From Tubiluchus corallicola (Eukaryota > Priapulida > Priapulimorpha > Priapulimorphida > Tubiluchidae): a DNA stretch of 57,863 bases. The notes under the pieces are model-generated. The model was not told where the DNA came from. It made no database searches and was given only the letters and a program-made list of their open reading frames with translations. Each line of letters begins with the position of its first letter. The stretch's first letter is position 1. Both the position numbers and the translations under genes were made by a program. Positions 1 through 12,000 of the stretch are shown piece by piece. Location: NCBI GenBank assembly GCA_030141605.1, contig JAQGDQ010001166.1, forward strand, positions 1 to 57,863, given 5' to 3'.

Positions 1-968
1 CATTAAACAGTTACATGGTTAATGATACGATAAGACAGGTTTCCTATATACATACTTGCACAATAGCACTACAGAAGTAATTATGCACTCTTTCTTTCAA
101 GTACTTCGTACAGTTATTTATACAGAGCAAATAGTTATTTTACGTACTTCGGAAATGCGCAATTTAAAACTGCATGTCAGCGCGGTCGGCTTTGGTACAC
201 CAGTAAAATTGCATGTGTGCCCGGAGCCTATGACTCTATTCACACCACACCCGGAGTACTTAGGAGGAACCGGACCATGATTCTGATTTCGACCGCTTCT
301 CTTCAGCTGTTTAACTGTCTGAAGTTTAAAGTTAACACAATTCTCAATTTAACTTTATCAATTCAGCTCAGTTCAAATCCGCTTAACTTGACTTTAAATG
401 TCAATTCTCAACTGAGCTCAGTTCATCTTTCCCCCAGGCTGAAGTTGCCAAACTCTCTGTGCAACACTTCATTTATTACTGAGCAAGTTTTGATTTGAGG
501 CAACGTAAGTGATGCCTACTTATACTGCTTCACATGCAATGGTTATTTTGCAGTTCTGAAAATTGGTTTTTAGCAAAGCTTCATCCACAAATATTTTTCT
601 GCTTTTCTGAACTAAACAGCTATGTGTGAAGACATCCTTGTAACGCTATGTTCAAATGCCCCTGTGTACAAAGCGGTTTTGGGGGTGGGGGCGGGGAGGG
701 GGTTAATTTGTGTGAACTTAAGCACGGATTACAGGCAGTAGGCAAAAAATTGACCGCACAGCGCAGCAAGCATTAGTAAGCAGACAGTCAGACGGTCGTG
801 CTGCCGGATACGTAATCACGCAGGCAAGTGATGAGGTACTGTGTAAGATGAATAAAGAAGCAAAGAAGGTACGCCAGTGTGGTTTGGTTAGATACAGATG
901 GACAGATGGACAATCACTGATGAATGTTAATCATCAAAGTCAATCACTTAAAAAAAGTTTTAAGTGAC
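1..968. other. No gene recognised; short G-rich tract
   Basis: Open frames here are under 95 codons with no recognisable family. The only distinct feature is a G-rich stretch near 676-703. It is likely part of an intron or intergenic DNA upstream of the receptor exons at 7.28 kb. Confidence 0.5.
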
Positions 969-1575
969 TTAAAGTAAAACCTGACCCAATCTTAAACTGT
1001 AGGTCTAAACAATCTACTCTTTAAAATATTGAAAGGAAACATACTATTTTTTTCAAAACTTACGTGAAAGAATTATAACCACACGAACACAATTTCACGT
1101 TCGCACCACTAGTTCTTCGCTGTTACATGCATTTTGCCATTCGCTAGTTACACGGACACTAGTGCCTGCATTTCGGAAAAAATCGGTGTTGTGCCTCTCA
1201 GTTCAGATGTGTTAGTTTGTGGCGAACTGCACACGTTCGGCAGCTCATGCATGAACGCAGCGGTAAATTTAAAATTTGAATTTTTATCTTTAAAACTTGC
1301 CTAGTTTTAGTACAACACACTAAATATCTTGCAGTAGCACTGTACTTCAGTTTTCGCTTTCGCAAACACATGCAACATGATTGTGCAATATCTTTGCTGT
1401 TAAAAATTATGTTAGTTTGTGATGTCATCAATAGGTGGGCTCGCCCGCCGTTAATTAGTATTTTAATCTATTATTTACGTATCAGAAACGCTTTTGCAGT
1501 GTTAATTGTGTTAAAATGTATATTTTATCGGACTTGAAAATGTGGCATATGAAAAATCATGCAGTTTTCCTTTAA
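969..1575 (-). mobile_element. TTAA-flanked MITE, full-length copy 1 (about 607 bp)
   Basis: This segment starts and ends at TTAA and is the reverse complement of the copy at 43479-44084, which has almost the same length. Further partial copies lie at 6043, 6590 and 38840. The ends are imperfect inverted repeats of the form TTAAAG(A/T)AA(G/A)AC. The core carries recognisable shared blocks, for example the 'gatgtcatca' block and the 'gggcgagccca' block. There is no transposase. A TTAA target is typical of piggyBac-superfamily elements, so a non-autonomous piggyBac-like element is the best guess. Confidence 0.65.
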
Positions 1576-1710
1576 TTCGAAATTTTCATATAAGCATATT
1601 GTCTGTTCTCAAGAGGGTTGAATATTTCGGTCAGCAGCTGTACACTACTATTGTTGCGCTTGAATCAGCAGTAATCAGACTAATTGACAGGTCGATGTAA
1701 TTGATGCTTT

Positions 1711-2217
1711 GATATATAAAATGATGCAATTTTTGGTCTTAAAATGCACATCGAGTTGCACACAGGTAATATATAAAATGATGCAATTTTTGGTCCTAAA
1801 ATGCACATCGACTTGTACACAGGTAATATATAAAATGATGCAATTTTTGGTCTTAAAATGCACATCGAGTTGCACACAGGTAATATATAAAATGATGCAA
1901 TTTTTGGTCCTAAAATGCACATCGACTTGTACACAGGTAATATATAAAATGATGCAATTTTTGGTCTTAAAATGCACATCGACTTGTACACAGGTAATAT
2001 ATAAAATGATGCAATTTTTGGTCTTAAAATGCACATCGACTTGTACACAGGTAATATATAAAATGATGCAATTTTTGGTCTTAAAATGCACATCGACTTG
2101 TACACAGGTAATATATAAAATGATGCAATTTTTGGTCTTAAAATGCACATCGACTTGTACACAGGTAATATATAAAATGATGCAATTTTTGGTCTTAAAA
2201 TGCACATCGACTTGTAC
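1711..2217. repeat. 57-bp minisatellite, about 9 copies
   Basis: Units of 57 bp carry the blocks 'aatatataaaatgatgcaa' and 'cacatcgacttgtacacagg'. Copies differ by few substitutions (cct/ctt; gagttgc/gacttgt). Because 57 is divisible by three, open frames of 170-205 codons appear on both strands, but they carry no gene-like composition. Confidence 0.9.
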
Positions 2218-2478
2218 ATAAGATCGACTTGTACACACGTATATACGGCAAGCAAAAAAATCTCAGAGGATATCAACAACGCAGTCTCTCCACTCAAATA
2301 CAGATTCAGCTTGATCGATAATAATGTTTCACTTTGAAAACAGCAAATTTGCCAATTATGGTTAATATAACATCATTGCGACACTGACTTGACTCGTTAA
2401 CGAACGCACTGACACCATTAACTATAATTTTCCCTTGATGTTGGGGATGCATTTGCCAATTAATGAAAACATATAAAG

Positions 2479-3180
2479 ATCCCTAATTATATTAGCAACC
2501 GCGGTGTACGTGCCGCATTCACACATGAACATAATGAAGCCAAATGCATTAATTTACCTGGATACTCTAACAAGAATATACCTGTAAGGTCGTATACGAT
2601 GAGTAATCAGTATTTCTTGATATTATAAAACAAATTTCTGTCAAATTTCGATTCATCGTTTTGTTGGATAGATTTCTGCTGATATAACTATGACATAATA
2701 TTGTTGCGGGCACGCTTAGTCAGGGTTGGCTTTGCGCATGCGCGTCATTTGCTATAAAAATCAGTGAGCACGTAGTTTTCTACGTCTCTGTCGTGGTTGT
2801 CACGTCCACCATATGTGCTGCTCTTTCCAGTGCCTAGCAGTGATTGTCATTTTGGTAGGTACGGCATAGTTTGAACGTAATTAATTATCTTTTGTCTTTC
2901 TCTCTTGTGCACTCCTTCCTGGTAGGATGCAAAGCGGTCACGCGAAGTCTGACTGCTCAGCTGTCTTCGCGTCCCTCGACCCCCTGGTGGCTCCCAGGAG
3001 AGGGCTCCGCAACAATATATAGGTCCCTAATTATATTAGCAACCGCTGTTTACGTGCCGCGCTCGTACATTAACATAATGAAGCCAAATGCATTAATTAA
3101 CCTGGATAATTTAAAAAGAATATACCTGTAAGCTCATATACGATGAGTAGTCATTATTTCTCGCATATTGTTAAAGAAAT
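2479..3180. repeat. Direct-repeat pair (about 140-165 bp) flanking about 400 bp
   Basis: The segments at about 2479-2620 and 3021-3180 are near copies in the same orientation, sharing the block 'tccctaattatattagcaac' and a 'cgatgagtaatcagtatttc'-like block. The stretch between them has a TATAAAAAT motif near 2752 and a moderately GC-rich part at 2935-3015. It could be a small LTR-type or terminal-repeat element, or a local duplication. No coding capacity is recognised. Confidence 0.5.
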
Positions 3181-3254
3181 TTCGTTTTATCTTTTTGTTT
3201 GATAGATTCTTCGCGCGGTAAAGGTAGCAGCGATGTACAAATTTTATTTTTTTA

Positions 3255-4290
3255 TGTGGATTAACTAAATAGTAACATAACTGATTAGTCACTCCACTGT
3301 GGATTAACTAAATAGTAACATAACTGATTAGTCATTCCACTGTGGTTTAACTAAATAGTAACATAACTGATTAGTCACTCCACTGTGAATTAACTAAATA
3401 GTAACATAACTGATTAGTCATTCCACTGTGGTTTAACTAAATAGTAACATAACTGATTAGTCACTCCACTGTGGATTAACTAAATAGTAACATAACTGAT
3501 TAGTCACTCCACTGTGGATTAACTAAATAGTAACATAACTGATTAGTCATTCCACTGTGGTTTAACTAAATAGTAACATAACTGATTAGTCACTCCACTG
3601 TGAATTAGCTAAATAGTAACATAACTGATTAGTCATTCCACTGTGGATTAACTACATAGTAACATAACTGATTAGTCACTCCACTGTGGATTAACTAAAT
3701 AGTAACATAACTGATTAGTCACTCCACTGTGAATTAGCTAAATAGTAACATAACTGATTAGTCACTCCATTGTGGATTAACTAAATAGTAACATAACTGA
3801 TTAGTCACCCCACTGTGGATTAACTAAATAGTAACATAACTGATTAGTCACTCCACTGTGGATTAACTAAATAGTAACATAACTGATTAGTCATTCCACT
3901 GTGGTTTAACTAAATAGTAACATAACTGATTAGTCACTCCACTGTGAATTAGCTAAATAGTAACATAACTGATTAGTCATTCCACTGTGGATTAACTAAA
4001 TAGTAACATAACTGATTAGTCATTCCACTGTGGATTAACTAAATAGTGACATAACTGATTAGTCACTCCACTATGGATTAACTAAATAGTAACATAACTG
4101 ATTAGTCACTCCACTGTGGATTAACTAAATAGTAACATAACTGATTAGTCACTCCACTGTGGATTAACTAAATAGTAACATAACTGATTAGTCACTCCAC
4201 TGTGGATTAACTAAATAGTAACATAACTGATTAGTCACTCCACTGTGGATTAACTAAATAGTAACATAACTGATTAGTCACTCCACTGTG
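3255..4290. repeat. 43-bp minisatellite, about 24 copies
   Basis: A 43-bp unit contains 'taactaaatagtaacataac' followed by 'tgattagtcactccactgtg'. Variants (CACT/CATT, GGATTAAC/GAATTAGC) recur in alternating order, which suggests that higher-order blocks of several units were duplicated. Confidence 0.9.
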
Positions 4291-4673
4291 TAAGTGCATT
4301 ATGTAAAACTGTGTTTACGATACCGAAATCTTTATGAACAAACTGTACACGTGGTATCTCCAATTCCGTAATAATTACTAGGTAATTTCACACCTTATTG
4401 TCCAATAGATTTATCTGATTAAGAAATTCAACTGAGTAAAATGTAACAAAAGACGTGATTTCAATAATTTCCATACAAAAACTTTCGATCCTGTATCACA
4501 GGTCATTATCAGCTGTCTTTAAACCAGATTACAAAATGCAAAATACGACATTAAAACAATTTTTGTAAATTCATATTTGCTTAGAAACTATCATAGTACC
4601 TCATCACATATTTTTCCAACAAATGCTTATGGGAAATAATATAAGTTAAAATAACTCACTACCTTTTCGACTA

Positions 4674-4675
4674 AT

Positions 4676-4737
<62 letters not shown>

Positions 4738-4738
4738 T
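4674..4738. repeat. (AT)n microsatellite
   Basis: An almost pure AT dinucleotide tract. The surrounding 4291-5158 holds nothing else recognisable apart from AT-rich sequence. Confidence 0.9.
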
Positions 4739-5158
4739 AATTCCTTATTTGTCATTAAAATGGTTCACTCATTATAATGAAATTGAGTAAGCCTCAGCGT
4801 AATGTTAAAATAACAACACTGTTCAAGACAAATCCGTCCAGTGCTGACTAAAAAAAACTAAAGTGCAAAACTAAGGCCTAATTATATACAATAAATGAAC
4901 ATATTTACAAACACCATATTAAAATATTTTTACAAAACAATATTACAAAAGTACATTAAATTTTACATGACATATTTTACACAATATACATTTGACATGA
5001 CACAATCAACATAACACGTATTACATTACATAATTTTTTTAAAAAAATTCATCTTTAATCGTTTTATGGAGTCAGGGGCGGGGGTAGATGGAAGCTGAGT
5101 CTGTGTTATTAGTATCAGATGCACAATGTGGAAGTTGAAACCTGTTATATTGATATTC

Positions 5159-5430
5159 TTATAATTTCTTTTTAAAGTGGTGGAGAGATTCTATTTGTTT
5201 TATTTCACTGGGTAGTAAGTTCCATAAATGTATGGGCTGCATTGATATATAGTTATTTCCAAATTTATTATTTACTGTAATTTGCTTTAAATTGTATGTT
5301 CTAGTGTTCATTGTGGTATCAGGAATAAATGCTAAGGGATTGTTTATAAATGGAATGCTCAGTTTATTGATATATTTATAAAGAAATATCAGTGTTTTGT
5401 AATCTCGATAGGCTTTGTAAGTTCAAAAAT
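5159..5430 (-). pseudogene. 3' end of a non-LTR retrotransposon (RT C-terminus)
   Basis: On the minus strand an open frame of about 85 codons ends at a stop at 5161-5159. It reads through 'NNKFGNNYISMQPIHLWNLL' and then 'PSEIKQIESLHHFKKKL'. The (Y/F)GN..I...(G)..LWN.LP..IK...S...FK..L pattern is the usual C-terminal tail of CR1/L2-like LINE reverse transcriptases. No start or catalytic RT domain is present, so this is a 5'-truncated insertion. Family assignment rests on the motif only. Confidence 0.65.
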
Positions 5431-5681
5431 TACTTTTAACTAGTTAAGATCATCTTTAAGTAAATTCTAATTTAGTTAGTTTAGTTTAAACATAATTTAG
5501 GATCCTCACCACAACAGACTTTATACACTATTTACAAGAACATTTACAGTAAGAATTGACTATAACTACACAAGCTGAGAAGTTTTACTACAAGAATACA
5601 TTAGACATTAGTAGAAAATGACGGTTAGAAAATATTAATGTACGATTATTTAAGACTGATGCATTTCATATCAGATAGAAA

Positions 5682-5940
5682 CTACTGAAAGCGTTTAGTA
5701 CGTAATATAAAGTCATGTATGCATTGGAATATTTTACAGTTAGCAACATAGTTAAATTCATCTTTTCCGAATAATAACAACTTCAACAGATCATTATTTC
5801 CTAAGGCAGCTATATTAAGGTTTTCGGGCAGAAGTATTTCATTTAATTTATCAAACATAACAACCCTAGTTTGTTGATACAATGGGCAGTGCAACAAAAA
5901 GTGTTCAACAGACTCAATTCTAGTTTTAAATTCTAATTTA
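5682..5940 (-). pseudogene. 3' end of another non-LTR retrotransposon
   Basis: The minus-strand frame reads 'RIESVEHFLLHCPLYQQTR' and continues with 'NDLLKLLLFGKDEF', ending at 5682. The E(T/S).EHFLL.CP.Y...R motif is the characteristic Cys/His tail downstream of the reverse transcriptase in many jockey/R1/CR1-type LINEs. Because its C-terminus differs from the fragment at 5159-5430, this is probably a different family. It is a 5'-truncated, dead fragment. Confidence 0.65.
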
Positions 5941-6042
5941 AAACTTCTCCGTTTTAAAATGTGTTAAACCACACACTAAAATGAAAGGCATTAATATAAT
6001 AGTCTGCGGTTTTGTATCCAAAGTTTTACAGTCAAGTTTATT

Positions 6043-6395
6043 TAAAGGAAGACAGGATGATTTTTCATATGCTACCCCATTTGCAAGTCCGATTATTTTA
6101 ATACAACTACTACTACAAAAGCGCTTTTGATAATTAAATAATAGATTAAAATCTTAATTAACGACGGGCGAGCACAACTATTGACGACATCACAAACTAG
6201 CATAATTTTCAAGAGCAAAAATATTCTATGAGCGTGTTGCACGTGTTTACGGAAGGGAAAATTGAAATACAGTGCTACCGTAAGATATTTAGTGCGCTGT
6301 GCTAAAATTAAGCAAGCTTTAAAAAATCATATTTCAAATTTACCGTTGTGCTCACGCATGAGTAGAACGTGTGCAGATAAACGTGTGATAAACCG
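6043..6395 (+). mobile_element. TTAA-flanked MITE, truncated copy 2
   Basis: It begins at TTAA (6043-6046) followed by AGGAAGACAGGATG and is collinear with the copy at 43479-44084, but stops near 6395 without the right terminus. Confidence 0.6.
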
Positions 6396-6589
6396 TAACG
6401 TCGGTAGAAAAGAATAAATCGGTTCCCACTTCCCAATGAACAGTGAATCACTAATTAGTTTTTAAAGTAATGCATTAGCACTGCATTAATGAATTAGTTT
6501 CTCTCAAGAAACATTGTTTATTTTAAGAATGTATTGTTTTCTTTAACAGTTCCAATGGTATGTATTTGCCATGTAAAACCTATACATTA

Positions 6590-6752
6590 GTTTGTGATGT
6601 CATCACTAGTTGGGTTAGCCCACCGTTAATTAAGTTTTTAATCTATTATTTAATTATCAGGAACGTTTTTGCAGTATTAATTGTGTTAAAATGTATCCTT
6701 TTATCGGACTTGAAAATGGGATAGTATATGAAAAATCATCCTGTCTCCTTTA
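6590..6752 (-). mobile_element. TTAA-flanked MITE, left-end fragment (copy 3)
   Basis: Reverse orientation. It ends at TTAA (6749-6752) and matches the left 160 bp of the family. Together with copy 2 it forms an inverted pair of left ends facing outward around about 200 bp of unrelated DNA. Confidence 0.6.
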
Positions 6753-6778
6753 AGTGCTTAAATAATACCCTCTGAACG

Positions 6779-7241
6779 TTAACCCTTTCATACCCGTTGT
6801 ATCCTATGGGATACGAGAATATTTTCTGCCTTTAAAATTAATAAAATTTTAAAACTGACAGTTATTTGATCTGTTAATAGTTATTTTGATTTAAGCCAAT
6901 AACAATAGTCTAAAAATAGCGATAAAATGGCGAACCAGAAAATCTACATAGCATAAAAAACTGTGCAAGGTACAGTACTTTAGAGACGACTTTGTACAGA
7001 TCAGCATTGCATGCATACTAAATGTCTTAAATACTTTAAAAAATTATCAGCAGTTGCAAAATGAAGCATATTTTATGCTTCCATTGAATCCCAATGTATC
7101 CCGTGGGATACAGGCTATATTTAGCACGCGGGCACAGGTAGAAAAAATAATTATGTGTAAACAAGATGGACATACTGAACAAAAGTACCAAGCCAAACAT
7201 TTTTTTCTTATTAAAAAATAATTTGGGGCTGAAAGGGTTAA
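6779..7241. mobile_element. piggyBac-like MITE (463 bp) next to the receptor exon
   Basis: The element is bounded by TTAA on both sides (6779-6782 and 7238-7241). Its ends are inverted repeats, TTAACCCTTTCAtaCCCG on the left and the reverse complement of a right end beginning TTAACCCTTTCAGCCCC. TTAA plus CCCTTT is the hallmark of piggyBac-type termini. There is no transposase. Internally the motif 'tatccyrtgggatac' occurs twice (about 6800 and 7097). It lies only 41 bp upstream of the receptor exon at 7283. Confidence 0.7.
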
Positions 7242-7282
7242 TGTGCACAAATCCTTCATATTGTTTTTTATATTGTTTACAG

Positions 7283-7971
7283 GTATTTCAGTCTGCGCTA
7301 GTATCTTTACCTTGACGATGATGGCGTTTGATCGCTATCTAGCCATCCGGCACCCGCTTACCGTCCGGAAGATATTGGGGAAACGTACCATTCTTCGTAT
7401 CATCATCATCATCTGGATCATCGCCCTGGTGTTTACGTCACCCATTCTCGTCGTCCAGGAAGTTACCGTACATGAAATACATCCAAACTTCAAGATGCAG
7501 TTTTGCTACGAAATGTGGGACGTTAAATACAGGCGAGCATACAGTCTGTTCTTGACGATATGCGTTTATTTGATACCAGGGAGCGCTGTAGTTGCCGCTT
7601 ACGTGCTCATGAGCTGCACGCTTTACCGCATGGAGGTGATACATCGGGAGAGTGTGGACCCCTTTGTGGACAGACTGGTGTTGCAGAGACGGAAGCTGGC
7701 GCGTGTGCTCATAGTACTTTCTGTGATGTTTGCTGTTTGTTGGCTGCCTTATCACATCATCCAATTGTCATTAGAATTTGGGTGTGACGTATACAATGAA
7801 CAACTCCAAAAGTACAGTGCAGCATTGCCGTTTGCATTGTTCATTGCTCATGCCAATAGTGCCATCAACCCGGTGCTGTACTGCACGCTAAATGCAACAT
7901 TCCGACAGTCAGTGGCAAAACAGTTCCATTGTGCCAGAACAGAGGCTCCAAACTCAGATGTAACGCAAAAG
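7283..7971 (+). CDS. Rhodopsin-class peptide-type GPCR, exon covering TM3 to the C-tail
   Basis: This exon encodes transmembrane helices 3-7 of a class A G-protein-coupled receptor. Visible hallmarks are a TM3 segment 'SIFTLTMMAFDRYLAIRHPL' with the DRY triad (7330-7338), the TM4 Trp, an extracellular Cys before TM5 ('FCYEMW'), a TM6 CWLPYH motif (7738-7755), a TM7 NPVLY motif (7867-7881) and a Cys-containing juxtamembrane tail. It starts at an acceptor after 'tattgtttacag'; a second in-frame acceptor lies 9 bases downstream (after 'tttcag', exon from 7292). It ends at the donor AAG|GTTAGT in phase 0 and continues at 16697. TM1-TM2 exons are not in the window. The DRYLAIRHP stretch and the short third loop resemble neuropeptide receptors of the galanin/opioid/QRFP/orexin type, but the ligand cannot be assigned. 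Reading through the donor would add only eight residues. Confidence 0.9.
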
Positions 7972-9055
7972 GTTAGTTATATTCTGCACAACTACTAAAC
8001 ATTTACATAGATACACAAAGAATAACAGTGTCTACATTGCATAACTATAATATAGACACGTAAATAGGATACACGGATACACGTAAGGATACACGGAGTA
8101 TACAGAGCTATTTAGATGCACAGAGGATGCATTGAGGATAACAGTGTACACAACTATTTAAACACGCATGTGTTAACAGTGCACACACTTGTGATACAAA
8201 GGACCTATTAAACATGAACCTACCATGTTCTTTTTTAAACCTTTTCCTACGTAAATTTTGTAACCTTTTCTTTTGTAACACCCTGTACATTTCAGGAAAA
8301 CTGTGCTGAGGCACTTTCGGGGTTTATCTATACGTTTAGTGTAGCTAGGCTTGTATAATAGCTAAGGTCTACGTAAAATGCGTAAACAGACTTTAACAAA
8401 GTGTAAAATGAACATAGCTCGTGTTGAAAATAACGTTTCCTTGACATTTTATAAACTACCTAGACATTGTGTGGAATGCACAAAATGACTTATCAATTAC
8501 TAAATTAATCAAGAAGTTTAACTAAGCTGGTAAGTTCATTGTTTTATTGACAACGGATGCAACAAGAGCATTTCTGAACCACTTTCCATGCCTTCAGAAA
8601 AGGGTGGAACAACGAATGGGAGTCTTTAACAGCAAAGATTTGAACCCAAGAGTGAATCTCATGGTTTATGAAGTTGTCGTCATCATAGCCTTGCTCTGAA
8701 CCGCGAAACGTGGATTTTCCGTTATCCTGGTATCAAAAAGCTTGAACAATTTCGTCGCAAAATCTTCCCTTCATCATGAACATCAAATACAACTAATCTT
8801 TTTTGGTCACAAAATGTCGTAATAATGCAGGAGACGTCCTCATCAAATTCTCTTCACGTAAATCGCAACAGACAAAAGACCGTCATGGCGCCATCTTTGT
8901 TGTTACAAGATATCTCTAGCATGTTACAAAGACCAACTGAAACCCACTCTCAACATATTTCACCAATAATTCTTACTTGAGTAATAATGCTACGAATAAT
9001 TATTACGTTTATACTTCTAGCCGTCATGAAGACTGTGTGTATCACCCAGGTGAAG
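7972..9055. other. First part of the receptor intron; nothing coding supported
   Basis: AT-rich intronic DNA. On the minus strand, 8726-8544 holds a 60-codon open stretch ('DNGKSTFRGSEQGYDDDNFI' near its beginning, 'WVQIFAVKDSHSLF' in the middle) preceded by an AG acceptor-like sequence. No family is recognised, and it could be chance or a decayed gene fragment. Confidence 0.4.
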
Positions 9056-12000
9056 GGAACACAGCCTGTCAGGGTCAGGTAGAAACAAGAGACTAGCCTG
9101 TCAGTGTCAGGTAGAGACAAGAGACTAGCCTGTCAGTGTCTGGTAGAGACAAGAGACTAGCCTGTCAGTGTCAGGTAGAGACAAGTCTCTAGCCTGTCAG
9201 TGTCAGGTAGAGACAAGAGACTAGCCTGTCAGTGTCTGGTAGAGACAAGAGACTAGCCTGTCAGTGTCAGGTAGAGACAAGGAACTAGCCTGTCAGTGTC
9301 AGGTAGAGACAAGAGACTAGCCTGTCAGTATCAGGTAGAGACAAGAGACTAGCCTGTCAGTGTCAGGTAGAGACAAGGAACTAGCCTGTCAGTGTCAGGT
9401 AGAGACAAGGAACTAGCCTGTCAGTGTCAGGTAGAGACAAGAGACTAGCCTGTCAGGGTCAGGTAGAGACAAGAGACTAGCCTGGCAGTGTCAGGTAGAG
9501 ACAAGAGACTAGCCTGTCAGTGTCAGGTAGAGACAAGAGACTAGCCTGTCAGTGTCTGGTAGAGACAAGAGACTAGCCTGTCAGTGTCAGGTAGAGACAA
9601 GGAACTAGCCTGTCAGTGTCAGGTAGAGACAAGAGACTAGCCTGTCAGTGTCAGGTAGAGACAAGAGACTAGCCTGTCAGGGTCAGGTAGAGACAAGAGA
9701 CTAGCCTGGCAGTGTCAGGTAGAGACAAGAGACTAGCCTGTCAGTGTCAGGTAGAGACAAGAGACTAGCCTGTCAGGGTCAGGTAGAAACAAGGAACTAG
9801 CCTGTCAGTGTCGGGTAGAGACAAGAGACTAGCCTGTCAGTGTCAGGTAGAGACAAGGAACTAGCCTGTCAGTATCAGGTAGAGACAAGGAACTAGCCTG
9901 TCAGTGTCAGGTAGAGACAAGGAACTAGCCTGTCAGTGTCAGGTAGAGACAAGGAACTAGCCTGTCAGTGTCAGGTAGAGACAAGGAACTAGCCTGTCAG
10001 TGTCAGGTAGAGACAAGAGATTAGCCTGGCAGTGTCGGGTAGAGACAAGGAACTAGCCTGTCAGTGTCAGGTAGAGACAAGAGACTAGCCTGTCAGTGTC
10101 AGATAGAGACAAGAGACTAGCCTGGCAGTGTCGGGTAGAGACAAGAGATTAGCCTGTCAGTGTCAGGTAGAGACAAGAGACTAGCCTGTCAGTGTCAGGT
10201 AGAGACAAGAGACTAGCCTGTCAGTGTCAGGTAGAGACAAGAGACTAGCTTGTCAGTGTCAGGTAGAGACAAGAGACTAGCCTGTCAGTGTCAGGTAGAG
10301 ACAAGAGACTAGCCTGGCAGTGTCGGGTAGAGACAAGGAACTTGCCTGTCAGTGTCAGGTAGAGACAAGAGACTAGCCTGGCAGTGTCAGGTAGAGACAA
10401 GAGACTAGCCTGTCAGTGTCAGGTAGAGACAAGGAACTAGCCTGTCAGTGTCAGGTAGAGACAAGGAACTAGCCTGTCAGTGTCAGATAGAGACAAGAGA
10501 CTAGCCTGGCAGTGTCGGGTAGAGACAAGAGATTAGCCTGTCAGTGTCAGGTAGAGACAAGAGATTAGCCTGTCAGTGTCAGGTAGAGACAAGAGATTAT
10601 CCTGGCAGTGTCAGGTAGAGACAAGAGACTAGCCTGTCAGTGTCAGGTAGAGACAAGGAACTAGCCTGTCAGTGTCAGGTAGAGACAAGGAACTAGCCTG
10701 TCAGTGTCAGATAGAGACAAGAGACTAGCCTGGCAGTGTCGGGTAGAGACAAGAGATTAGCCTGTCAGTGTCAGGTAGAGACAAGAGATTAGCCTGTCAG
10801 TGTCAGGTAGAGACAAGAGATTATCCTGTCAGTGTCAGGTAGAGACAAGAGACAAGCCTGTCAGTGTCAGGTAGAGACAAGAGACAAGCCTGTCAGTGTC
10901 AGGTAGAGACAAGAGACTAGCCTGTCAGTGTCAGGTAGAGACAAGAGACTAGCCTGTCAGTGTCAGGTAGAGACAAGGAACTAGCTTGTCAGTGTCAGGT
11001 AGAGACAAGGAACTAGCTTGTCAGTGTCAGGTAGAGACAAGGAACTAGCCTGTCAGTGTCAGGTAGAGACAAGAGACTAACCTGTCAGTGTCAGGTAGAG
11101 ACAAGAGATTAGCCTGTCAGTGTCAGGTAGAGACAAGAGACTAGCCTGTCAGTGTCAGGTAGAGACAAGGAACTAGCCTGTCAGTGTCGGGTAGAGACAA
11201 GAGACTAGCCTGTCAGTGTCAGGTAGAGACAAGAGATTAGCCTGTCAGTGTCAGGTAGAGACAAGAGACTAGCCTGTCAGTGTCAGGTAGAGACAAGAGA
11301 CTAGCCTGTCAGTGTCTGGTAGAGACAAGAGACTAGCCTGTCAGTGTCAGGTAGAGACAAGAGACTAGCCTGTCAGTGTCTGGTAGAGACAAGAGACTAG
11401 CCTGTCAGTGTCAGGTAGAGACAAGAGACTAGCCTGTCAGTGTCAGGTAGAGACAAGAGACTAGCCTGTCAGTGTCAGGTAGAGACAAGGAACTAGCCTG
11501 TCAGTGTCAGGTAGAGACAAGGAACTAGCCTGTCAGTGTCAGGTAGAGACAAGAGACTAGCCTGTCAGTGTCAGGTAGAGACAAGGAACTAGCCTGTCAG
11601 TGTCAGGTAGAGACAAGGAACTAGCCTGTCAGTGTCAGGTAGAGACAAGGAACTAGCCTGTCAGTATCAGGTAGAGACAAGAGACTAGCCTGTCAGTGTC
11701 TGGTAGAGACAAGAGACTAGCCTGTCAGTATCAGGTAGAGACAAGGAACTAGCCTGGCAGTGTCAGGTAGAGACAAGAGACTAGCCTGTCAGTGTCAGGT
11801 AGAGACAAGGAACTAGCCTGTCAGTGTCAGGTAGAGACAAGGAACTAGCCTGTCAGTGTCAGGTAGAGACAAGAGACTAGCCTGTCAGTGTCAGGTAGAG
11901 ACAAGAGACTAGCCTGTCAGTGTCAGGTAGAGACAAGAGACTAGCCTGTCAGTGTCAGGTAGAGACAAGAGACTAGCCTGTCAGTGTCTGGTAGAGACAA

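Noticed and set aside
1675-2297. Open frames of 170-205 codons on both strands
   Set aside because: They come from a 57-bp tandem repeat (multiple of three) and change meaning in every frame; no gene signals.
7972-7998. Receptor C-terminus ending VSYILHNY
   Set aside because: It reads through a good donor (AAG|GTTAGT) whose phase matches the tail exon at 16697; at most an intron-retention isoform.
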